Positions 33,370 through 39,465 of a stretch of DNA of 39,465 nt are shown in pieces. The notes beneath the pieces are model-generated. The model saw nothing but the letters and a program-made list of their open reading frames with translations, made no database searches and was not told where the DNA came from. Each line of letters begins with the position of its first letter. Position 1 is the stretch's first letter. The DNA is taken from assembly GCF_005405165.1 (NCBI RefSeq), contig NZ_BJDN01000026.1, positions 1 through 39,465 of the forward strand. Direction: 5' to 3'. Made by a program: the position numbers and the translations under genes. Source of the stretch: Loigolactobacillus binensis. GTDB taxonomy: Bacteria > Bacillota > Bacilli > Lactobacillales > Lactobacillaceae.

Positions 33370-33418
33370 TAAAAAAAGTAGCGTCAAAAGTATGAAAAAA
33401 TTGCCTTTGACACTACTT
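33370..33418 (-). terminator. Intrinsic terminator after copB
   Basis: On the minus strand a 13-bp stem with one mismatch (AAGTAGTGTCAAA with TTTGACGCTACTT, 16-nt loop) is followed by TTTTTTTATTTTT. It lies about 20 bases past the copB stop. Confidence 0.75.
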
Positions 33419-33439
33419 AATTGTGAACATTATATTAAT

Positions 33440-35473
33440 TTATTTTACTTTTAAGGTCAGTGCATTAATGGCAACAACGATCGTTGACAATGACATCAAT
33501 ACTGCCCCTACAGCAGGGCTTAAAATCAATCCAAGCGGCGCCAAAATTCCGGCCGCAAGGGGTAAGGCCATAATATTATAACCTGCACCCCACCAAAGAT
33601 TCTGGACCATTTTTTTCATTGTTTGCCGCGCTAACTGTAAAAAATTAACCACATCAGCCGGATCACTGCGAACCAACACAACATCGGCCGAATCGATGGC
33701 AACATCCGTCCCCGCCCCAATGGCCACACCAATTTCTGCCGCGGCTAAACTAGGTGCATCGTTGACCCCATCGCCGACCATTAAGACATGCCGACCTTGG
33801 GCCTGATATTTGGCCACTAATTGTGTTTTGTCCTCCGGCAAAAGTTGCGCGTGAAAATCAACTAAGCCTAATTGCTGAGCGACAGTAGCCGCTGCCTGTT
33901 GATTGTCACCGGTTAACATAACTGGTTGAATTCCTTGGGCCTTTAATTGTTGAATAAAGGCTGCAGCGTTCGGTTTGACCTGATCACCTTGCGCTACCAA
34001 GCCTAACACCTGTTGGTCACTTATTAAAAAACTGATCGAATTACCTTGGGCGGCCAATTGCTGGTAGGTGGCTTGTTCATAGGCCATTGCATGTTGGGTC
34101 AAATAAGTGGCTGTAACAATCGCATAATCGGTGTGCCCCACTTGCCCCTGTAAACCAACACCAGATAATTGTTTGACTTGCTGAGCCGCTGGTATGGTTA
34201 GCTGTTGTTGCTGAGCCGCATTTAAAATACCGACCGCCAAGGGATGACTTGCATTAGCTTCCAAAGCCGCTAAAATCATTAATATGTCAGCCTGCGTTTT
34301 ATCGGTAAAGCTCACCACAGCATTAACTTTAAAATTGCCTTCCGTCAAAGTCCCGGTTTTATCCATTACAACCGTGTCGATTTGTTGAGCCACTTCTAAT
34401 GCATTGCGGTTGCGTAATAATAAACCATGAGTGGCACCTAAGGCCGTGCTCCGGGCAACAACTAAAGGAATTGCTAATCCTAACGCGTGTGGACAAGCAA
34501 TGACTAAAACCGTCACCGTTCGTTCAAGTGCTGTATTCAATCCACTAATAGCTAACCACACAATAAACGTCACGATACCAATACTGGTGGCCGCATAAAA
34601 TAACCACCCAGCCACTTTATCCGCTAAATTTTCTGCCTGGGATTTCTGCTGTTGTGCCTGTTCAACTAATTTCATAACTTGACTTAGGTAACCCGTTTCA
34701 CCGGTACCCGTCACTTGAACAGTTAAATTACCTTCACCGTTGACCGCACCACCGATCACAGACATGCCCACTTTTTTCTGTACTAATTTGGCTTCACCTG
34801 TAACTAAAGCCTCATTAACTGCCGATTCACCAGCAACAATTTGACCATCCGCCGGAATTTTTTCGCCGGCTTTGACCACAACTAATTGGCCCGTCTGCAG
34901 CTGTGCTAACGCAATATCCGCTAGTGACCCATCGGCTTGTTGAACGTGGGCCTGTCCTGGTAGTAACGCCGCCATTTTTTCGACGGCACTGCCAGCACTG
35001 CTGATTGCGTTCATTTCCACCCAGTGGCCTAACAACATAATCGTGATCAAGGTGGCTAATTCCCAAAAGAAGTCCATCTGATGAGGGACTGTAGGCAAAA
35101 AGTGATTGGCAATAAACGCCCATAAGCTGTAGCCATAAGCAACCGAAATACCTAAAGCGATCAAAGTCATCATTGCAGGCTTATGCTGAGCCAATTCCAT
35201 TTGTGCACCCTGTAAAAAAGGTTTACCACCATAAATAAACAGAAAAGTGGCCAACACCAAAACCAACCAATCGGACCCAGTAAAAGTAAATTGGAATGGT
35301 AAATGTAACCCCATCATCGGTGTCAATAAAATAATTGGAATCGTTAAAACTAATGACAGCCAAAATTTTTGCTTTAAATTTCCCATATGCATCATATGCC
35401 CACCGTGCATCATCGTATCACCAGACATATTGTCCATCTCATGCTTCATATCCTCATGCTGCTTAATTGCCAT
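33440..35473 (-). CDS. copB: Copper-translocating P-type ATPase (CopB type)
   Basis: A 677-residue P1B ATPase. The N-terminus is rich in Met and His (about 1-33) instead of a CxxC domain. Then come membrane helices, the actuator TGEA, the CPH membrane motif (IACPHALGLAIP), DKTGTLTEG with the phosphorylated Asp, and MVGDGVNDAPSLAAAEIG. CPH with a His-rich N-terminus marks the CopB group, which exports copper and silver ions in Enterococcus. AAAGGAGG precedes the ATG. It is 46 bases after copY; no copA or copZ is seen. Confidence 0.92.
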   Translation of the reverse strand: MAIKQHEDMKHEMDNMSGDTMMHGGHMMHMGNLKQKFWLSLVLTIPIILLTPMMGLHLPFQFTFTGSDWLVLVLATFLFIYGGKPFLQGAQMELAQHKPAMMTLIALGISVAYGYSLWAFIANHFLPTVPHQMDFFWELATLITIMLLGHWVEMNAISSAGSAVEKMAALLPGQAHVQQADGSLADIALAQLQTGQLVVVKAGEKIPADGQIVAGESAVNEALVTGEAKLVQKKVGMSVIGGAVNGEGNLTVQVTGTGETGYLSQVMKLVEQAQQQKSQAENLADKVAGWLFYAATSIGIVTFIVWLAISGLNTALERTVTVLVIACPHALGLAIPLVVARSTALGATHGLLLRNRNALEVAQQIDTVVMDKTGTLTEGNFKVNAVVSFTDKTQADILMILAALEANASHPLAVGILNAAQQQQLTIPAAQQVKQLSGVGLQGQVGHTDYAIVTATYLTQHAMAYEQATYQQLAAQGNSISFLISDQQVLGLVAQGDQVKPNAAAFIQQLKAQGIQPVMLTGDNQQAAATVAQQLGLVDFHAQLLPEDKTQLVAKYQAQGRHVLMVGDGVNDAPSLAAAEIGVAIGAGTDVAIDSADVVLVRSDPADVVNFLQLARQTMKKMVQNLWWGAGYNIMALPLAAGILAPLGLILSPAVGAVLMSLSTIVVAINALTLKVK

Positions 35474-35519
35474 CGGCGCGCCTCCTTTGTAAGTTTAATT
35501 ATGCTTAATAAAAATATAA

Positions 35520-35972
35520 CTAGCAGTTACATTCACCAGCTGCGCACTGACAATCACCTGGTAAACAATTACACGCCACTTCTGTAGGCGCCGTTTTTTG
35601 TTTTTCTTGCAAGGCCGTGACCAACGCAGCAATGTCGGCCTGGCTCAGCGTTGTATCCTGAACCATTTTTAACAACGTTTTACCCACCTTATGGGCGCAC
35701 AATTGATCAATAAAAACCTGACTTGCTGTGTCCATCGCTTGCTGTTCCGAAATAACCGGTCGGTACAAATAACGCTTACCATCACGTTCGGTTGCCAAGG
35801 CCCCTTTTTTAACTAAGCGCCCAACTAAAGTTTTCACTGTGGCCGCCTTCCACGCCATTTTCTTTGCTAAAACTTCGCTGACCGTTTGGCTGCTAACTTG
35901 ACCTAAAGTCCACGTCACTCGCATCACTTGCCATTCGGCTGCTGAAATATTTACCGCTGTACTAACTTCCAT
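35520..35972 (-). CDS. copY: Copper-responsive repressor CopY
   Basis: A 150-residue BlaI/MecI/CopY-family protein. The N-terminal winged helix (ISAAEWQVMRVTWTLG, about 9-24; TVKTLVGRLVKKG, about 45-57) binds DNA; the C-terminus has CNCLPGDCQC, the CxCx4CxC copper/zinc site, plus a further CNC. Copper releases CopY from cop boxes and opens the operon. Two cop boxes lie directly upstream, so it is autoregulated. AAAGGTG precedes the ATG. Confidence 0.93.
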   Translation of the reverse strand: MEVSTAVNISAAEWQVMRVTWTLGQVSSQTVSEVLAKKMAWKAATVKTLVGRLVKKGALATERDGKRYLYRPVISEQQAMDTASQVFIDQLCAHKVGKTLLKMVQDTTLSQADIAALVTALQEKQKTAPTEVACNCLPGDCQCAAGECNC

Positions 35973-35990
35973 TTTTACACACCTTTCATT

Positions 35991-36026
35991 TACAAATGTA
36001 ATTCATATTTTAAGTTTACATTTGTA
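35991..36026. promoter_or_regulatory. Two CopY operators (cop boxes)
   Basis: TACAAATGTA (35991-36000) and TACATTTGTA (36017-36026) both match the TACAnnTGTA cop box, with centres 26 bp apart. The second overlaps the -10/spacer of the copY promoter and the first lies downstream, so bound CopY would block transcription. Confidence 0.85.
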
Positions 36027-36041
36027 AACGGTAATTGTCAA
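36013..36041 (-). promoter_or_regulatory. Promoter of copY-copB
   Basis: The minus strand has a perfect -35 TTGACA (36036-36041), a 17-bp spacer and -10 TAAACT (36013-36018). Confidence 0.65.
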
Positions 36042-36076
36042 CCAGTAAACTTGCTCAAGCTAAAAATGTAAATTAG

Positions 36077-36085
36077 TGGTATAAT
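36077..36085 (+). promoter_or_regulatory. Extended -10 promoter of the small divergent gene
   Basis: TG one base before a perfect TATAAT (36080-36085). A good -35 is not seen. It lies about 35 bases upstream of the GTG at 36122 and about 50 bases from the nearest cop box. Confidence 0.55.
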
Positions 36086-36121
36086 TAATTAGTGTATATC
36101 ACCAAAAATGAGGTGAAAAAT

Positions 36122-36328
36122 GTGATTACCATCGTAACTAAGGACGGCAAGCAGCACAGTTTCGCCGATGCAACTCAAGTCGTTGTTATGTCCAAAACTG
36201 GTTCAAACGCATATCCACTAGACAAGTTTCTTGATGTCAAGGAACCACGGCGCTATATTTTATTTCACGACACCACCCTACTATTCGGTGTCAACACTAA
36301 TGATATCGAATCCATTAACGCAGAGTAA
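36122..36328 (+). CDS. Small conserved-looking protein of unknown function
   Basis: A 68-residue soluble protein starting at GTG (36122), with GAGGTGA six bases before it. It reads ITIVTKDGKQHSFADATQV, then PLDKFLDVKEPRRY and ends GVNTNDIESINAE, a mix of short beta strands. I do not recognise a family. It is divergent from copY-copB, has its own promoter and a terminator, so it is probably a real gene. A link to copper is not shown. Confidence 0.65.
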   Translation: MITIVTKDGKQHSFADATQVVVMSKTGSNAYPLDKFLDVKEPRRYILFHDTTLLFGVNTNDIESINAE

Positions 36329-36333
36329 ATAAA

Positions 36334-36377
36334 AAATAAGCCCCCTAACTAACAAAGTTAAGGAGGCTTATTTTTTT
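36334..36377 (+). terminator. Intrinsic terminator after the small divergent gene
   Basis: A stem of about 16 bp (AATAAGCC.CCTAACT with AGTTAAGG.GGCTTATT, 5-nt loop) is followed by a run of T. Confidence 0.8.
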
Positions 36378-36412
36378 ACAAAAAACCACGAAGCTGGGAA
36401 ACTCCGTGGTTT
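36378..36412 (-). terminator. Intrinsic terminator after the surface-protein gene
   Basis: On the minus strand AACCACG and CGTGGTT arms with a partly paired loop are followed by six T. It lies about 50 bases past the LPQTG gene stop. Confidence 0.65.
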
Positions 36413-36464
36413 ATCTACCAAAATAAATGGCGTCCTACTATTTAAAACTCTATGGTTAACTTGA

Positions 36465-38642
36465 TTAGAATTCACGTTTCCGTGATTTAACGCCAGCCAT
36501 ACCAAACAATGCGCCCATAACACTTAATACACCAACGGCGGCTAAGTTTTCGTTATTTGCTTCACCTGTTTGTGGCAAAGCAACGGTTGCATTCTTTGTA
36601 GCTCTATACTCAGCACGGGTCACCGTAGCAGCTGTTTTAACCGCTTTAGTTGCAACCGTAGTAACAGCGGCCGCAGCGGCTTTAGTAACATCACCCTCGG
36701 CTTTAGTGGTTGTTGTCGTAGCAGCGGTATCATCAGTAACAGTAACGTTACCAGGCGTTTTGGTATTGGTGTCAGTAGTTGTCTGACCACCATTATCAAC
36801 TTCTGGTGTTGAAGGATCAGTTGTTTCCGTAGTAGCATCGGCCTTAGCAGCGGCTAAAGCGGCTTCGGCAGCAGAAACGGCTTTCGTCGCAGCAGTCAAT
36901 TCAGCCTGAGCATCGATCACACTTTGCTTAGCGGTAGCTAAATCACTGTTTGCTTTTTCGGCAACCTCTTCAGCAGCAGCAAAGGTCTTCAATGCTTGAT
37001 TATATGAAGCCAGTGAATCAGCAGCGTTGGCTTTAGCATCAGCTAAAGCGCTTTGTGCTTTCTGCAATGCAGCGTTTGCTGCATTAACGGTTGCTAAGCC
37101 ACTGTTTTCTTTAGCCTGCGCAAGTGCTAATTGACCTTGAGCTTTAGCCAAATTAGACTGAGCAACTGAAGATTCTTGTGCTGCAGTCTTATATGCAGTC
37201 GCAGCATCTAAGCCAGCTTGTTGTACATTTGCTAACTTAGTTTGAGCCGCTACCTGATTTTGAACAGCCTGATTATATTGACGTAATGCTTCAGCAGCAC
37301 TCAATTGGTTAGGATTAGTCCCTTGGTAGGCCTTTTCAGCTGCCGTAACTGCTGCATTGGCTTGATCTAAAGCCGCGTTTGCAGCTACATAAGCATTTTG
37401 TGCAGCATCGACATCAGCATTAACCGTACTGAAAACAGCATTGGCATTAGCATAAGCTTTTTCAGCTTCATCTACTGCGGCATTTGCTTTATCGTACAAA
37501 GCAACTTTTTCAGTATAAACTTGTTCGTCGGCCGTAACTTCTGCATTAAGGTTGGCAATCTTCTTATTTGCAACAACATAAGCTACTTGAGCCGAAGTAA
37601 CCGCTGCATTGGCTTGATCAAGCTTTGTTTGGGCAGTTAACTTTTGTTCAGTTGTAGTTGCTGCATTTACCTCAGCATCCGCTGCATTTTGTGCTTCTTT
37701 CGCCTTAGCGTAAGTTGCTGAAGCATATTCACGATCAGCATAAGCATTAGTTTGTTCAGCTTTTGCAGTAGTCAACGCATTTTCTGCACCAGTCATTTGG
37801 TCATAGGCTGCCTGTTGATCTGCTTTAGCACCGTTGAGAACAGTCGTTGCTTGACTTAAGTTTTCAGAATCAGCGGTTTGTTCAGCTTTAACGTTTGTCA
37901 AATCTTTAGCAGCTTGGTTAACTTGTTCAGAAGCATCATTTTGCGCCTCTTTAGCAGTATTTAAGTTGTTGATCGAATCAACCGTTGTTTTAGCATTATC
38001 TGTCGCGGTAACTGTGTTATGATAATTATTCTGTGCATCCAAAATTTGATTATGGAATTGATCATTTGCTACTAGATTACCATTTTCATCCAAAGAACCA
38101 TATTGATTTAAGTCTTCTTTAGCAGCGGCAGTGTTAGCATCTGCAGTGTCCTTGCGCTGTTCTGCATTTTCAACTGCGGTGGTAGCACCAACTGTTTCCT
38201 GATGTAATTGTCCTTGCGCATTGTTGGCATCAGTAACAGCCTGTTGGGCATCATCAGTTGTTGCTTGTGCATCAACAACTTTAGAGGTGTCTTTGTCGGC
38301 AGCAGTTTTAGCAGCATCAACACTGTCCTTAGCAGCATCAACGGTGGTCTGTGCTTAGTTAGCCGTATTAGTGTCGTTAGCAACCGTTTGATTGGCATTG
38401 TCAACCTTGTTTTGTGCAACAGCTTGATCAACCTTGGCATCCGTAACATCTTGTTGAGCTTCATCAACAGTTGGTGTTGCTGTCTTGGCGTCAGTTTCTT
38501 GGCTTTGATTGTCAGCAGCGTTATCAGTTGTTGCAGCTTTAACCGTTTGCTGATTGTTAGCAAGGTTTGCCCCAAACGCCAGCGTCCCAGTAACTGCTGC
38601 GGCGGTAACTAATTTAGCTACCTGTTTATTCGCTTTAACCAT
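36465..38642 (-). pseudogene. LPQTG-anchored alanine-rich coiled-coil surface protein, interrupted by one stop codon
   Basis: Read as one frame this would be 725 codons. Residues 1-36 form a signal peptide (VKANKQVAKLVTAAAVTGTLAFG, cleavage probably after VKA). The body (about 40-600) is rich in Ala, Gln, Asn, Val and Lys with repeated ANAAV.AAEKAY-like units, expected to form a long coiled coil. Then comes a Thr/Asp/Ala-rich wall-spanning part, and at the end LPQTGE, a hydrophobic helix and KSRKREF, a sortase A signal. GGAGGA precedes the ATG at 38642. The only break is a TAA at 38355-38357 (codon 96, likely from CAA); both sides are in the same frame and of the same composition. A downstream ATG at 38093 would give a 542-residue protein without a signal peptide. 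It may be a pseudogene, a sequencing error, or subject to rare read-through. Confidence 0.85.
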
Positions 38643-38734
38643 AGAAAAATTCCTCCCAAAAAAATAATGTGATAACATTAGCGAGCACGTAAAAATAAAG
38701 TTATAAATAGATAAACTTTTTATATTACACGGTT

Positions 38735-38764
38735 AGTATAATAGAGCAGCCATCAAAAAGTCAA
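38735..38764 (-). promoter_or_regulatory. Promoter of the surface-protein gene
   Basis: The minus strand has -35 TTGACT (38759-38764), an 18-bp spacer and -10 TATACT (38735-38740), followed by a leader of about 85 bases. The promoter is intact although the gene is broken. Confidence 0.7.
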
Positions 38765-38871
38765 CTTTGTTTCACTTAGTATTCATACTTTTATCACACT
38801 TTTTTACAATCAATCTTTGAGAAAAACGCTAAAAGAATACGGTTTCATAAAAAATTACAAAAAAAAGAAAT

Positions 38872-39390
38872 TTAATAAATTTGATCAAATTTTCCGTCTA
38901 AATGAACTTGAAAATCATGTGTTTGTTGCAATTTTCCCGCGACATTTTGGTAACCCCCCACTTCATAAACAAAACTAGAATTTGCGTCGCGTGTGGTTTG
39001 AATAAAGCGATATTCATCAACATCAGTCAATGGCGTTGTCCGCGCATAGTATCCTTTAACGATTTTTACAGCTCTCTTATTGTTCAAAGCGGCCTTAGTT
39101 GTCTTTTTTGCTGAAGCTTTTTTTGTCGTTACAGTTACTTTTTTTAGCTTATTTTTACTGGTATGACCAATTTTCGAACTTGTTTTGGTCATCGCAGTAT
39201 TGGTTGCATTAGTTGTATATTTAGGCAGCACTCGATCGTAACCGATCAAAGCAATCAAGCCTAAAACGTTCACGACCAGTAGCCAGCGCGTAACGATCAC
39301 TACCTGGTGTTGCTTACGCTTGCGTCGATGCGGACTGGTAATTTTCGTTACCCGTACATAACTAATACGTGTGGTGCTAGTTTGTAACAT
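38872..39390 (-). CDS. Membrane-anchored basic protein of unknown function
   Basis: A 172-residue protein. A short basic N-terminus (residues 1-33, with HRRKRKQH) is followed by one membrane helix (about 34-52), a Lys/Thr/Ser-rich linker (about 58-105) and a small C-terminal domain (about 106-172) with KGYYARTTPLTDVDEYRFIQTT. It should be a type II membrane protein with the C-terminus outside. No ribosome site is seen before the ATG at 39390, so the start is uncertain. Family not recognised. Confidence 0.65.
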   Translation of the reverse strand: MLQTSTTRISYVRVTKITSPHRRKRKQHQVVIVTRWLLVVNVLGLIALIGYDRVLPKYTTNATNTAMTKTSSKIGHTSKNKLKKVTVTTKKASAKKTTKAALNNKRAVKIVKGYYARTTPLTDVDEYRFIQTTRDANSSFVYEVGGYQNVAGKLQQTHDFQVHLDGKFDQIY

Positions 39391-39445
39391 TTAGAAATTT
39401 AACAAAAAAGTCCAACCCAGTTAGACTCATAAGTGACAAAACTTA

Positions 39446-39465
39446 AAAGGAGTAATAACTGTGTT
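39446..39465 (+). CDS. Start of a divergent gene cut by the window edge
   Basis: AAAAGGAG (39445-39452) is followed eight bases later by GTG (39461), the probable start of a plus-strand gene that runs out of the window. Nothing can be said about its product. Confidence 0.4.

Noticed and set aside
36840..38340. Regularly repeated sequence that might suggest a CRISPR or satellite array
   Set aside because: The repeats are imperfect, keep reading frame, and encode a coiled coil; there are no uniform repeats with unique spacers.
38208..38612. Plus-strand frame of 134 codons opposite the surface-protein gene
   Set aside because: It mirrors the Ala/Asp/Gln-rich repeats of the real gene, has no ribosome site and no recognisable protein features.

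Overview
The window looks like a chromosomal segment of a low-GC Gram-positive lactic acid bacterium, most likely Lactobacillaceae. The basis is gene order (dnaX-ybaB-recR-yaaL-tmk-darA-holB-yaaT-yabA-rsmI-thioesterase, and spx next to mecA), AGGAGG-type ribosome binding sites, several TTG/GTG starts, an LPQTG wall-anchored protein and a CopY/CopB copper module. The genus was not resolved.

Region 1 (about 1-13,250) is the accessory cell-envelope region, all on the minus strand. From right to left it holds an acyl-ACP thioesterase gene, then an exopolysaccharide/capsule operon: membrane priming sugar-phosphate transferase, Wzd-type chain-length protein, Wzy polymerase, DUF4422 transferase, GT2 transferase, Gtf3/galactofuranosyltransferase-like protein and a Stealth phosphotransferase. 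A perfect-stem intrinsic terminator lies between the first and second gene and looks like an attenuator. The operon ends at a decayed IS3-family element (about 4512-5456). Beyond it is a tightly overlapping csbB-gtcA-yfhO-type trio, the known three-component system that makes, flips and transfers a lipid-linked sugar onto lipoteichoic acid. No Wzx flippase and no tyrosine kinase/phosphatase pair is present.

Region 2 (about 12,500-23,600, minus strand) is conserved housekeeping: 16S rRNA methyltransferase RsmI, replication control (YabA), the clamp loader (HolB, DnaX), recombination (RecR), thymidylate kinase, the c-di-AMP receptor DarA, the SRP RNA, tRNA deaminase TadA, an aldo/keto reductase and an RsmC-like methyltransferase.

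Region 3 (about 23,700-33,400) contains both an aerobic class Ib ribonucleotide reductase (nrdH-nrdE-nrdF, plus strand) and an anaerobic class III enzyme (nrdD-nrdG, minus strand). Between them are mecA, spx, a metallo-beta-lactamase-fold hydrolase and an ABM-fold monooxygenase-like gene. Each RNR operon has a pair of NrdR-like boxes, spaced 32 bp (nrdH) and 42 bp (nrdD), which suggests one repressor sets the supply of both enzymes.

Region 4 (about 33,400-39,465) holds a copper-responsive copY-copB operon with two cop boxes, a small divergent gene of unknown function, a large alanine-rich coiled-coil LPQTG surface protein gene broken by a single in-frame TAA at codon 96, a membrane-anchored basic protein of unknown function, and at the right edge the first bases of a divergent plus-strand gene.
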